Shown here piece after piece: positions 1-12,311 of a stretch of 64,000 nucleotides of DNA. Made by a program: the position numbers and the translations under genes. This stretch comes from Eutreptiella sp. 'Long Island Sound 2002' (Eukaryota; Euglenozoa; Euglenophyceae; Eutreptiales; Eutreptiaceae). Numbering within the stretch: position 1 is the stretch's first letter; every line of letters begins with the position of its first letter. A model generated the notes under the pieces. It had not been told where the DNA came from. It searched no databases and saw only the letters and a program-made list of their open reading frames with translations. Where the stretch lies: NCBI GenBank assembly GCA_964036045.1, contig OZ038399.1, positions 21,101,670 to 21,165,669 on the forward strand, read 5' to 3'.

Positions 1-3000
1 GGCACTTGTCCACGATAGGCTGGAGTGTCTTCCGCAGTTGGTCGTCAGTCCACGTAGTGTGGAACTACTGCTTGAACAGCCTCAGGGTACGGTCAGCACC
101 CACATGACCGCTGGACTCATGGGTCCACTTCAGCAGCGCTGGGACTCGGTCACTAGGCACCACGATGCGGTCCTCGTGCCAGAGGTAGCTCTTGTCCCGC
201 TTCCACTGGTCTTGGTTGAACAGGAGGGGTTCAAGGCGTTTCTCCAGGCGCCGGTAGATATCCCCGAACTCCTGTAGGTACTCCGATTGTTGGAGTCCAT
301 CCAGGGGGCGTATCATGGTCATGTTCAGGTCCAGATGTACGTCCATACGGCTGAACGCCTCCTTAGCCAGCGCTTCAGACCGGGCACCAATCAGGGCGTC
401 GAAGTTGTTGCGGCTGATGTAGTCGGCACACTCGTTCTTCACTCCCAGGATATGGTGTACCGTCAGCCGTAGTTGACTGAGGTAGGTCCACCAGCGCCGT
501 AGCTTGGCCTTCTCAGGTGGGGGACCCTTCTGGAAACTGCGGACCGGTTCTTGGTCGCATAGCCAGACCACAGGGTTACTCCCCAACAGTCGTGCTTGTG
601 AGGATAGCACCAGCATACCCGCGAGCAATTCCTGCTCATAGGTGGAGTAATTCCCCCTGGCCTGGTTCCACTTCCAGTTCCAGTGGCCCAGAGGTACTAG
701 GACCCACTTGTTGTCAGGGTAGCTGTACTTGAGGGTTCCATCTCGGTTGAGACCTTCCGTCCCCCATTGGGAAATGGCCGAGTCGAATTCCTCCTTCTCT
801 AGTGCTTGCCATTTGAACAACGTTCCACCACCGCCCACATTGCTGGCGTCGGTCACCAGGATAATCTCCCCTTGTGCTCTAGGCACGCCCAAGCATTTAG
901 CGTTGGCTACCTTGTCTTTGAGCTCGTCAAACGCTTGTTGCTCTTGTGGGCCCCAGCGCCAAGTAGTACTCTTCTTGATCAAGTCCGTCAGAACGGCGCT
1001 GGTATAGGTGAAGTTCTTGATGTGGCGGCGATAGAAGTTGCACGCCCCAATGAAACTGCGTCCATCATGAAGTCCTTTCTTGGGGTCTTCGTGTCGTACC
1101 TTGGCATCCATCAGGGGTTTGGCCTTAGAGGCCGCTGGGGTCCACCACCCATAGCCAACGTCAAACCCCAAGTACTGCATGGTCTCCTGCATGAACTCAC
1201 ACTTCTCCAGCTTGAGTCGTGTGTGGTTCTCCTGGCAGACCGCAAAGAACTCACCCAAGAGGATTAGGTGATCCTCCTGGGTATTGGTCCCGAGGCATAC
1301 ATCGTCGATGTGAGCCTCCATCTGGGCCCCACGGGATATGAGCTCCTGCACCTTAGGTCTCCTTCGTAGGATGGACAAGATCTTGTTCATCAGCTCTTGG
1401 AACAGAGCGGGTGCGTTAGCCACGCCAAATGGCATGACCTTCCACTTGAATACCCTCCCCTGAGGGGTGATGAAGGCCAGTAGCTCCTGCGCGTTGGGCG
1501 TCAGGTCCACTTGCCAGAATCCACTTTGCTTGTCCATCTTGGTCTTGTAGCGACAGGAGGCTATCTTCTCCAGGGTAGACTCCATATTGGGAATGGACCC
1601 TGAGTGGTTCAGCGTCTTCTTGTTCAGCTCTCCATAGTCTACTACCAGCCGTTTGGCTGAAGACCCAGGTTTAGCCACCAGGAAACAGGGGCTGCAGTGT
1701 AGGGGGTAGTCCCCGTCCTTGTACTCCAGGACTAGGCCAGCGTCGATACACTCCTGTATCTGTCGCTCAATCTCGTCGGCCTGCTCTTTAGGAGCTGGAT
1801 AGGGTCTCCTCCGTATCTTGTGACCCACGAACTCGGGTTTCAGCTTGAGGTCCATCTGTACCAGCTTGTCGCATGAGGCTGGAGGGGGTAGTTCTCCGAA
1901 CACCTCCAGATAGGTCCTTATCAGCTTCTGTACCCGCGGGTCCAATACCTTGATCCTGTCCTCCATGTCCTCATCGGAGTGTAAGTTGCTTGCCCCTTGA
2001 ATAGACGTCGGGAGGTGGTCCTCCACCGACTCTTCGCCCGCGGTAGCATCCTTCAGCCCTTGGTAGGCATATAGAAGGTCTTGCTCGACCATCTCCGGTG
2101 GACGATGGCAACATAGGCACGCTCGAGGGGGTTCACATACACATTCCTCCGAGAGGTCGTCCTCCTCTGGGGTCCTCACATGGGCGCCCCACACGCTCTT
2201 CATGAGCTTGAGATCTACCTCCCTTTGCCAGGTGGTGATCTTCTGTTCGAGGTCCTCCTTCAATTGGGATAGGTCTCCCATACGTCCTTGCTTCAGTGGC
2301 CACGAGCTGCGGGTAGGTTTCGCGTAGCATAGCTTTTTCGCCACCAACTTCCTCTTGGAATCCACATACTCCCTGAGCCTGGATCGAGGGTCCAGCTCTT
2401 CATCCACGGGGTCTTCAACCCTCATGGAGAGTAGGGGTTTTAGTGTGGTGACGTACTCGGCGTTCTCCACTTCCTCCACCGCGGTCTGCACGAAGAAGGC
2501 GTCGTGCTCAGTTTCGTCGTCTGAGTGGATAGAGCTAGGTAGCTCAGATAGTCCACACTCAGAGACTCCATCAGGAACAGGTACATGACAGGGAGAGTTG
2601 GGGGCGTTGGTGTCAGTCACGACGTACTCATCTCCTCCGGGTGTAGTTTCAACAGCATCTTGAGGTCGTAGGCGATCCTTCAAGTCACCCAAGGCGAGTC
2701 CATCGCTTTCTCGTTGTATAGCCTGGACCAGAGTAGGGTCCAGGTCTTCCCAGGGGATGGTGGTAAGACTTCCGTCCACCACGCTGAGCATACTCCCCCA
2801 TCCGGGCTTCCCAATGGGCGTCTTGCGTCCCAGAGGCACGTAGATGGCCTCATCAGGTAATCGCACCGAGCTGATAGTCAGCTTGTCAAGGAGGGTTCGC
2901 CAGTACTCGTTGTCCCATGGGCTCACCAATCGGGGGGACACAGGACCATACGGGAACGTTCCAAGGCCACCTTGGTCAGCACCTTCCCCAGTTCGCTGAA

Positions 3001-3663
3001 TCTGGGGTTCCCGTAGGCCATCCCGAAAGAGGGCCAGTAAAATTTGTAGCTGCAGTTCTTCCCCTTGCTGCAGTATAGGTCCAGTACATGCTGCTTGTCG
3101 CTGGCGAACAGCTCCACACTTAGGTCTTCTCGACAGTAACCCAACTCCTTCAGACCTTGGTCTAGGACTTCCCCCAATAGTTGATAGTCCTCCGTTTTGG
3201 AGGCCGCCATCATGTTCGAGGGCTCCTCCTTCGATAGTCTCAGGTAACTCGAGGTATGTTCCGACTGCTCCAGTGGCACAGACTCTCTGCCACTGCCGTG
3301 GTCCACGTACAGGAGGTAGGGCGCTTGCAGCGTCAGGGATTGTATCTGGGAGTGCTGCACGAAGAAGTCAGTACCCAGTACAAAGTCGAAGGCCTCAGTG
3401 TCCATCACATAGAACCGATGGGCGATAGTTCGAGAGCCCATAGGTACCTACACTTCACAGTCCCCGCAGCTGTGCACCACATGTCCATCCCCCATGCGTA
3501 TAGCGGCGGTGGTCATGGTGTTCTTCAGGCTCCCACACGGTAAAATTTTCTTGGCCACTATAGATATTGTGGCGCCAGTATCCAGTACCCCCAGGTATTC
3601 ACGTCCCCCTAGTCGGATACGTAGTCAAAACACCAGGTCTTGGGTGCCACCAGAGCGTCCCCG
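1..3663 (-). pseudogene. pol: pol pseudogene of copy C: protease, RT, RNase H, start of integrase
   Basis: Pol makes the protease, reverse transcriptase, RNase H and integrase of the element. The protease end motif VLGTDFF lies near 3375. RT shows the palm motif HIDD near 1300 (a variant of YIDD) and the upstream VMPFGVANAP segment. RNase H shows a TDAS motif near 860 and the WLCDQEP segment near 565. The integrase zinc-binding start (HESSGH) is near 115. Damage seen: an in-frame stop in the segment before GTDFF (near 3450), a small deletion shifting frame near 2925, and TGG changed to TAG near 64. The DDE integrase core and chromodomain lie outside the window. Confidence 0.9.
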
Positions 3664-3666
3664 TCA
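3599..3666 (-). other. gag stop UGA CGG, candidate readthrough site (copy C)
   Basis: The gag frame ends in TGA followed by CGG and the same frame continues into protease, as in copies A and B. In C a second in-frame TGA follows about 15 codons later, where A has TGG, so readthrough here could not yield pol. Confidence 0.55.
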
Positions 3667-6161
3667 GAATTCCGCGGGACAGGTCACCTCGAACCCCTTG
3701 TTCCGCAATTTGCGGGCCATCCTCATGAAACGGCTTCTCTTCTTGGCGTTGCCGTCATCACCACCTTCATGCTCACGCTTGGCTCCTTGTTCTTGCTGGG
3801 CCTGCGTCTGTGAGCGTGTGGTACGTCCAGACTGCCCTCCAGAGGGCTCGGAGTTCCCCCCTGGATTAGGGTTGGGGTTTCCTCCGTTCTTGTCCTTGTT
3901 CTTGTTGTCGTTCTGGCGGTTAGCGCCTCCTCCTCGTCCACCTTGACCCTTGTCTTGACCACCTTGACCACGTCCTTTCGACTTGCCCTTGCCGGAGTCG
4001 TTGCCTTTGGCCTTGCCTCCACCTTTGCCTCAGCTTTTGCCAGGATCTTCCCCCTTAAGCTTCGCCGATAGGCGTTGCTTATGGTAGCACTCATCCTCGT
4101 AGTGCTTCCGCTTACCGCGGAATGCACACGTGATGGTGCAGCGGTAATGATCCGGCAGCTTCACTTTGGCGCCGGTGATCTTTTCCTGCTGCTTCCCCTG
4201 GACTACAAAGCAGTCTCGCTGCTCGCAGTCGGAGGCGTGCTGCAGGTGGCCCTGCTCATCTCTGGCATCACACCAGAATAGCTCCTTCACGTTCTCCATT
4301 AGGCGGGCGTGGGCGTGTTTGGGGGTAGTCCCCTGCCCGGGTCGGGACCCTTGGTACCCTTTGCCTCCAGAACCTCCACCAGGACGGTAGTTGTTCAGGT
4401 GCTGGTCGCTCTCCTTCTCCAGCGCCATCTCCAGGAGCAGCACGCATAGATCCTCGTAGCGGAGGGATCTAGCCTTGCGCTCAGCCGTCAGGCGGCATTC
4501 GTCCCATAGCTCTCCGGGGAGCTTGGCGCACAACCAGAACAGCAGGTGGTCGCTGCTGTAGGAACCGGGCGTCAGTCGTGCAGCCCAGTGATCCAAGTCC
4601 GCCAACAGCTCGGAGACCCTGCCAGGTTTGGGGTTGTTGGGCAGCACGGGCAGGTTCTGGATCTCAGCCCTGATGGAGAGGTCGGTCTCGTAGGTCGGGT
4701 ACTGCCTCTCCAGGGCAACCAACACTTCGGCAAAGGTGGCGGAGTTAGTGACGATCTGCCTGACCTGCTTCTCCAGGTACTTTGTCTTGCAGCACTGCAG
4801 GAGCAGATCGCACTTCACTCGCCCACTCGCGTGGGTTTGGCCGGTCAGTCGTAGGAACCGGCCAAAGTTCTCAGCGAACTCGCTGAGGTCCTTGCCTGTG
4901 AACTCAGGCAGGTTCACCACTATCTTGGAGGTGGCAATAGCCTTCGCCTCCTGAGCTCGGCGTCCTTCAGGGCGTCGGGTCTTCTTCTTCTTCTTCTTCT
5001 TCTTCTTACCCTTGGGGTCCTCGGGGTCCTCAGGGTCCTCGTCGTCTGAGGGCGAAGAAGAGTCCATCGACGGCGGCTCGTCGTCAGAGGGGTCTCCGCC
5101 AAGATCACTGGAGCCATAAGGCTCCACGTCCACCATTGCCCTTAGGGCTGTCAGCCCCAGCCGGTCCAGCTCGGCCCTCGTCGAGTTCGTCACGTGGCTG
5201 TAGGGCGGCTGGGCCGTTCTCGGGACGAATGGACTTCTCGGTACTGCTGCAGGAGTCGGCATCGGTCGTCTCCTCAGGCTCCCCAGGGTATTTGTCAACC
5301 CTGCCGCCAGGTGGTTAGCCTGTACTCGGTGGGGTGACATTCCCACCGTCGTAGGTGACGCATGGGACGGGATCATCAGGGGCTCTAGTTTCTCCCTGAT
5401 CTCTTGCGTGAGATCGCTCACGATTTGCGAAGTGGCTCCTCGGAGCACCTCATTGATCTCCGACCGCGTCAGGGACCTGTTGGAGGATCTTCCCGATCCT
5501 CTACTCCTGCCTCCAGAGACTCTGGTCCTCTCCTCAACCCACTCAGGGGTGCATACCCAGGTGCACACCCAGGAGCATACCCAGGAACTTCCATGTAGGT
5601 TCCAGTGGCGTGGAGTGGATGGGGATGGTCAGCCGCATACCATCGCGGCGCAGAGCTGGAAGCCACCGGCTCACTGGCAGTAGTTGCCTCAAGGAGCGCA
5701 GTGGTAGGTGGGCCCATGCCATAGGCGGGGTAGTGAGGCATGCCAGCAAAGCCTGTGCCCTCTGCCATAGGCGGGTTGGTTGTGGAAGTGGATGTTGCTG
5801 CGGCTGGGAGTGTGGTGGTTATGGGAGAGGGTGATGCGTGGAGGCCAGAAGCGCTTGGTGCGCCTTCGAAGGTAGGGTTATGCGTTGGGTCTTGCCCTTG
5901 TTCCTCTCCTTCGTCTGCTCCTTCTCCAGCATCCTTCTCGCTCTCGTTCTCTCTCTTCCTCTTCACAGGCTGAGGTTGAGAGACCACTTCCTCGACCGTC
6001 AGGGCCCCGAAGGCCGTCTGGAGGCCATCCAGGGAGTCCTCCGCCGTATCCACTGGCCCATGTAAGGGCCCCACCGAAGGTACAGCGTCAGGCGCCGGCC
6101 TTGCCGGTGCCTCAGGCGCTGGCGCTGTGTTCACATCGGCGTCCACTCTTCCTGGGTCCAT
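3664..6161 (-). pseudogene. gag: gag pseudogene of copy C
   Basis: Gag would form the particle shell that packages the element RNA. The start is the ATG at 6161, conserved in all three copies. The order is a Pro/Ala-rich acidic N-terminus, a low-complexity segment, a Lys-rich stretch near 4990 (encoded by repeated CTT on the plus strand), a Ty3-type capsid-like region (about 4930-4400), then a zinc-knuckle position near 4110. The second Cys of the CX2CX4HX4C knuckle is Arg here (CAFR instead of CAFC). A one-base loss near 5510 shifts the frame and a TGA near 4030 truncates the protein, so this is a dead copy. Confidence 0.88.
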
Positions 6162-6259
6162 CTTAATCCGCCCTTCTGCTTATATTTGCCTGCTCGGAGC
6201 ACTGGTTGTACGGCGCGGGGTCGCTGCCGGTGCACAGAGACAGGCTGCCTCTTGCTACC

Positions 6260-7056
6260 AGAAAAGTTTATAGTGTTTTCAGCACTGTGTTTTTGCTTCT
6301 CCTGCTGCTTGTTGTTGCTGTAGGGTGTCCTGCTGCTTGTTTTGGATGATGAAAAGCTTTTGTTTGTTGAAATACAGTAAAGCCAAGTCAATCCAGGATA
6401 GCCCAAGCCAATAGTATGCAAGGAGAAGGTAATTCAGGTCAAAGCATGAAGGGCTGCAGTGTAAACAGTGAAAGATGATTGAATATTCACAGAAACTACA
6501 GCTCAGGTCACAAATGAATGCATATTCACAAAGATAGCTGAAATGTTTTAGGAAAAGAGTTAGAAAAATGCCTCAGGATCACTCTCTCTCCATAGTGCCA
6601 TCTTGGGAGATGTGCACTCTTTGTTTTGGGTCCCATATGTGCTGAGGTGGCATGGTATGTGGCGATGAGGTCACTGCCATGTCACATGGGATCTTCCTAC
6701 TTAGCTAGGCTGACCAGGAATTGAACCCAGGACCTCTCAAAAAGAGGTGCCCAGCCCCCTAGGGTGCATACCACTAGGATAGCTAAGAATTCATGGAAAA
6801 ACATAGATAAATCCATAGGCTCTACCTTAGGTATGTCAGTGCTCAGTCAACTCAGGAAAAGATGTTTTACTTCACATTGAAAGGGGATTAAGGGGTCCAC
6901 TCCATATCCTGATTGGGTGTTTGGTTCCATAGGTCAAAATGTGTTATCACCAGTTTTGGTTGGACCAATACTAAGATAAAAATGCATGGATGCTCAGTGC
7001 ATCTCTAATACAACTAGAGTATGCCTCAAAGCAATGGAAAAGCACTTTTTCTTACT
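6260..7056 (-). repeat. LTR shared by copies B (3') and C (5')
   Basis: This 797-bp LTR matches the LTRs at 14889-15686, 23898-24695 and 34717-35514. In sense orientation it starts AGTAAG and ends TTTTCT. It sits between the 3' end of B and the leader of C, so it serves both. A primer-binding-site-like sequence starting TGGTAGCA follows at once (about 6260-6248) and resembles the complement of an initiator-tRNA-Met 3' end. Confidence 0.88.
6700..6787 (-). other. tRNA-like cloverleaf inside the LTR
   Basis: An outer 8-bp stem CTTAGCTA/TAGCTAAG encloses three hairpins. The D-like stem is CCTAG/CTAGG. The anticodon-like stem is ACCTC/GAGGT with the 7-nt loop TTTTTGA. The T-like stem carries the loop TTCAATT next to GG, like a pol III B box. 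The outer stem is offset from a real acceptor stem, so it is tRNA-like rather than a tRNA gene. Confidence 0.5.
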
Positions 7057-7379
7057 TCAGTGTTTTGGCCACATAGCAAAACGGCGTTTTCATGCCTTCA
7101 TAGCTTTTGGCCACCCCTCCCTGTAGTAGACAGATAGGTAGGGAAAACAATACCTGGATTAGTACGCTGGGTATTCCCCCAAGGTTTTGCGCCAGCACAG
7201 AAATTGGGCGCATAGGGGAGGGGAGACCCGGGGCGTACCCCGTGGCATCAATAAGCCAACCCTCCAGGTTCAGCAAGGGCGCAGACTTGGGTATAATTAG
7301 GACACCACTTCTGCGGCTTGCTCTCAGGACCTTAGGACTAGCACACTCACACATACGCTTTGGCAGGTAAGGGTAAGGT
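7057..7379 (-). other. 3' untranslated remnant of copy B
   Basis: About 320 bp between the pol stop and the shared LTR. It is collinear with 32467-32789 of copy A. No gene is visible; the open frames here are short and also occur as shadows in copy A. Confidence 0.7.
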
Positions 7380-10300
7380 TCAGTCCCTAGCTTTAGTCTT
7401 GGAGGCAAGCGTCTCAGCGAGCCTCAGCAACTCACCAAGGTTGTTCTGGGACAAGTAGTCATCCAGAACTGAGTTTAGGCGTCCCTCAGGTAGAACAAAT
7501 GCAGAGAAGGGCTCCCAGGTGGCCTCTTCGACTCCAAACCCTTCCCAGAGGGTGAGGAAGCGCCAACCCTGGCGATAGCGGTGGCGTAGGACAGACTTCA
7601 CCAGGTAGAAGCCCTCCTTAGCCATCTCCTCGGCGTTCATGTCGGGGAGTTCACCTTCAACTTCCATAGGGCTGGCAGCCCCTTGTAGGTCCAGAGCGGC
7701 GAACTCCTCGTCGTTCAGCTCCCACTCCTCCCCACAGAGGTCTTCAGGATCATGGTAGCGCTTCAGGTGTTGAGCAGCGCACACCAGGGTCCCCCCTAGA
7801 CGGGGAGAACACCGCACGGTGATACGGTGTCCATCCACAGATAGGATCTTGTACGGCCCGAAGTATGGGTCATCGCTGGTAGAGCGTGGCCAGGCGGGTA
7901 GTCGACTGTGGTGCACCAGCACCCAGTCCGCCTCTTGGTAGGTGGCCGGTACACGGTGCTTGTTCTTCTTGTTCCACTGACGCTCCCTCACTCTCTGGAG
8001 TATAGCCTTGGCCTTGTCCACCTTCGCTTGTTGCTCTTGGACCCATTCACCCACAGAAGAATGGGTGTCCTCTGGATAGGGGGCATGTAGGAACCATGCC
8101 GGGCGCCCCAGGAATAGCTCATGGGGCGAGTAGCCAGTCGCTGAACTCTCTTGGGAGTTCATCATCAAGGATATGACGGGGAGTAGTCTCACCCAGTCAC
8201 TGGTGCGTTCAGTCTTGCACCATATCCTGACGTTCTCCTTCAGGACACGGATCTGTCGCTCACATAGGGGGTTGCTCGTGTGAGAGTAGGGAATCCCCGT
8301 AGACACCTGGACATTGAGGGATCTCAGGACCCTCTTGTACCAGCCGGTATCTGAGCGTACTCGGACGTCCTCATCGGAGTTGATCTCCTTGGGCGCCCCA
8401 TAGACACGAAACCACTCCTCCAGGAGTATCTTGATAGTCTCCTCCGCGGTAATGTGCTTGGTACATGGGAACACCCTGGTAAACCTGGTCAACCCACAGG
8501 TTACCACGAGGGCGAAGTCATAGCCCCCGAACTTCGGCATCTCCGTGTAGTCCACGTATAGAACACTGTTGGCACAGTGTGGGATGGGCAGGGTCGAGTA
8601 GAGACCTCTGTCCCTGATATCCCCTGGTTTACAGGACCTGCACGGGCACTTGTCCACGATAGGCTGGAGGGTTTTCCGCAGTTGGTCGTCAGTCCACGTA
8701 GTGTGGAACCACTGCTTGAACAGCCTCAGGGTACGGTCAGCACCCACATGACCACTGGACTCATGGGTCCACTTCAGCAGCGCTGGGACTCAGTCAGTAG
8801 GCACCACGATGCGGTCCTCGTGCCAGAGGTAGCTCTTGTCCCGCTTCCACTGGTCTTGGTTGACCAGAAGGGGTTCAAGGCGTTTCTCCAGGCGCCGGTA
8901 GATATCCCCAAACTCCTGTAGGTACTCCGATTGTTGGAGTCCATCCAGGGGGCGTATCATGGTCATGTTCAGGTCCAGATGTACGTCCATACGGCTGAAC
9001 GCCTCCTTAGCCAGCGCTTCAGACCGGGCACCAATCAGGGCGTCGAAGTTGTTGCGGCTGATGTAGTCGGCGCACTCGTTCTTCACTCCCTGGATATGGT
9101 GTACCGTCAGCCGTAGTTGACTCAGGTAGGTCCACCAGCGACGTAGCTTGGCCTTCTCAGGTGGGGGGCCCTTCTGGAAACTGCGGACCGGTTCTTGGTG
9201 GCACAGCCAGACCACAGGGTTAGTCCCCAATAGTCGTGCTTGCGAGGATAGCACCAGCATACCCGCGAGCAATTCCTGCTCATAGGTGGAGTAATTCCCC
9301 CTGGCTTGGTTCCACTTCCAGTTCCAGTGGCCCAGAGGTACTAGTCCCCACTTGTCGTCATGGTAGCTGTGCTTGAGGGTTCAATCTCGGTTGAGACCTT
9401 CCGTCCCCCATTGGGAAATGGCCGAGTCGAACTCCTCCTTCTCTAGTGCTTGCCATTGGAACAACGTTCCACCACCGCCCACATTGCTGGCGTCGGTCAC
9501 CAGGATAATCTCCCCTTGTGCTCTAGGCACGCCCAAGCACTTGGCGTTGGCTACCTTGTCTTTGAGCTCGTCAAACGCTTGTTGCTCTTGTGGGCCCCAG
9601 CGCCAAGTAGTACTCTTCTTGATCAAGTCCGTCAGAACGGCGCTGGTATAGGTGAAGTTCTTGATGTGGCGGCGATAGAAGTTGCACGCCCCAATGAAAC
9701 TGCGTACATCATGAAGTCCTTTCTTGGGGTCTTCGTGTCGTACCTTGGCATCCATCAGGGGTTTGGCCTTAGAGGCCGCTGGGGTCCACCACCCATAGCC
9801 AACGTCAAACCCCAAGTACTGCATGGTCTCCTGCATGAACTCACACTTCTCCAGCTTGAGTCGAGTGTGGTTCTCCTGGCAGACCGCAAAGAACTCACCC
9901 AAGAGGATTAGGTGATCCTCCTGGGTATTGGTCCCGAGGCATACATCGTCGATGTGAGCCTCCATCTGGGCCCCACGGGATATGAGCTCCTGCACCTTAG
10001 GTCTCCTTCGTAGGATGGACAAGATCTTGTTCATCAGCTCTTGGAACAGAGCGGGTGCGTTAGCCACGCCAAATGGCATGACTTTTCACTTGAATACCCT
10101 CCCCTGAGGGGTGATGAGGGCCAGTAGTTCCTGCGCGTTGGGCGTCAGGTCCACTTGCCAGAATCCACTTCGCTTGTCCATCTTGGTCTTGTAGCGACAG
10201 GAGGCTATCTTCTCCAGGGTAGACTCCATATTGGGAATGGACCCTGAGTGGTTCAGCGTCTTCTTGTTCAGCTCTCCATAGTCCACTACCAGCCGTTTGG

Positions 10301-12308
10301 CTGTAGACCCAGGTTTCGCCACCAGGAAACAGGGGCTGCAGTGTAGGGGGTAGTCCCCGTCCTTGTACTCCAGGACTAGGCCAGCGTCGATACATTCTTG
10401 TATCTGTCGCTCGATCTCGTCGGCCTGCTCTTTAGGAGCTGGATAGGGTCTCCTCCGAATCTTATGACCCACGAACTCGGGTTTCAGCTTGAGGTCCATC
10501 TGTACCAGCTTGTCGCATGAGGCTGGAGGGGGTAGTTCTCTGAACACCTCCAGATAGGTCCTTATCAGCTTCTGTACCCGCGGGTCCAATACCTTGATCT
10601 TGTCCTCCATGTCCTCGTCAGACTGTAAGTTGCTTGCCCCTTGAATAGACGTCGGGAGGTGGTCCTCCACCGACTCTTCGCCCGCGGTAGCATCCTTCAG
10701 CCCTTGGTAGGCATATAGAAGGTCTTGCTCGACCATCTCCGGTGGACGATGGCAACATAGGCACGCTCGAGGGGGTTCACATACACATTCCTCCGAGAGG
10801 TCGTCCTCCTCTGGGGTCCTCACATGGGCGCCCCACACGCTCTTCATGAGCTTGAGATCTACCTCCCTTTGCCAGGTGGTGATCTTCTGTTCGAGGTCCT
10901 CCTTCAATTGGGATAGGTCTCCCATACGTCCTTGCTTCAGTGGCCATGAGCTGCGGGTAGGCTTCGCGTAGCATAGCTTTTTCGCCACCAACTTCCTCTT
11001 GGAATCCACATACTCCCTGAGCCTGGATCGAGGGTCCAGCTCTTCATCCACGGGGTCTTCCACCCTCATGGAGAGTAGGGGTTTTAGTGGGGCGACGTAC
11101 TCGGCATTCTCCACTTCCTCCACCGCGGTCTGCACGAAGAAGGCGTCGTGCTCAGTTTCGTCGTCTGAGTGGATAGAGCTAGGTAGCTCAGATAGTCCAC
11201 ACTCAGAGACTCCATCAGGAACAGGTACATGACAGGGAGAGTTGGGGGCGTTGGTGTCAGTCACGACGTACTCATCTCCTCCGGGTGTAGTTTCAACAGC
11301 ATCTTGAGGTCGTAGGTGATCCTTCAAGTCACCCAAGTCGAGTCCATCGCTTTCTCGTTGTATAGCCTGGACCAGAGTAGGGTCCAGGTCTTCCCAGGGG
11401 ATGGTGGTAAGACTTCCGTCCACCACTCTGAGCATACTCCCCCATCCGGGCTTCCCAATGGGCGTCTTGCGTCCCAGAGGCACGTAGATGGCCTCATCAG
11501 GTAATCGCACCGAGCTGATAGTCAGCTTGTCAAGGAGGGTTCGCCAGTACTCGTTGCCCCCATGGGCTCCCCAATCGGGGGAACACAGGACCATACGGGA
11601 ACGTTCCAAGGCCACCTTGGTCAGCACCTTCCCCAGTTCACTGAATCTGGGGTTCCCGTAGGCCATCCCGAAAGAGGGCCAGTAAAATTTGTAGCTGCAG
11701 TTCTTCCCCTTGCTGCAGTATAGGTCCAGTACATGCTGCTTGTCGCTGGCGAACAGCTCCACACTTAGGTCTTCTCGAGAGTAACCCAACTCCTTCAGAC
11801 CTTGGTCTAGGACTTCCCCCAATAGTTGATAGTCCTCAGTTTTGGAGGCCGCCATCTTGTTCGAGGGCTCCTCCTTCGATAGTCTCAGGTAACTCGAGGT
11901 ATGTTCCGACTGCTCCAGTGGCACAGACTCTCTGCGACTGCCGTGGTCCACGTACAGGAGGTGGGGCGCTTGCAGCGTCAGGGATTGTATCTGGGAGTGC
12001 TGCACGAAGAAGTCAGTCCCCAGTACAAAGTCGAAGGCCTCAGTGTCCATCACATAGAACCGATGGGCGATAGTTCGAGAGCCCATAGGTACCTCCACTT
12101 CACAGTCCCCGCAGCTGTGCACCACATGTCCATCCCCCATGCGTATAGCGGCGGTGGTCATGGTGTTCTTCAGGCTCCCACAAGGTAAAATTTTCTTGGC
12201 CACTATAGATATTGTGGCGCCAGTATCCAGTACCCCCAGGTATTCACGTCCCCCTAGTCGTATACGTACCTAAAACACCAGGTCTTGGGTGCCACCAGAG
12301 CGTCCCCG
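7380..12308 (-). pseudogene. pol: pol pseudogene of copy B, chromodomain end intact
   Basis: Order: aspartic protease (DTGA region near 12220, VLGTDFF near 12015), RT with HIDD near 9950, RNase H (TDAS near 9500), integrase with an HHCC zinc-binding region (HESSGH near 8760, paired Cys near 8640) and a DDE core, then a C-terminal chromodomain (about 7505-7625, ending in the ATWEPF motif). The chromodomain is known in chromoviruses to bind modified histones and steer integration. Stops: TAG just after the gag junction, and TGA near 10084 (Trp in A), near 9382 (Gly in A) and near 8790 (Arg in C). In RNase H the segment WLCDQEP has His for Asp. The block 8747-7380 remains open. Confidence 0.9.
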
Positions 12309-12311
12309 TCA
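12250..12311 (-). other. gag stop UGA CGG, candidate readthrough site (copy B)
   Basis: The gag stop at 12311-12309 is TGA followed by CGG, in the same frame as protease. The downstream hairpin seen in A (GTACCCAA/TTGGGTAC) is weakened here by base changes, one of which also creates a TAG in the 3' arm. Confidence 0.5.

Larger units (their letters stand above)
1..7056 (-). mobile_element. Ty3/gypsy chromovirus copy C (3' end outside window)
   Basis: This is a minus-strand LTR retrotransposon of the same family as copies A and B. Reading leftward there is an LTR (7056 to 6260), a short leader, a broken gag and a broken pol that leaves the window in the integrase zinc-binding region. Gag has a frameshift near 5510 and an early stop near 4030. 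Pol has stops near 3620 and 3450, a frameshift near 2925, and a TGG-to-TAG change near 64. Its LTR directly abuts the 3' end of copy B, so the two form a head-to-tail array sharing one LTR. This copy cannot make its own proteins. Confidence 0.9.

Noticed and set aside
6700-6787. A functional tRNA-Lys(UUU) gene in the LTR
   Set aside because: No standard 7-bp acceptor stem, an oversized D-like loop, and the structure has decayed in copy A.
8790-10084. UGA used as a sense codon, suggested by three internal TGA in B pol
   Set aside because: The aligned residues in the other copies are Trp, Gly and Arg, and TAG stops also occur, so these are independent nonsense mutations.
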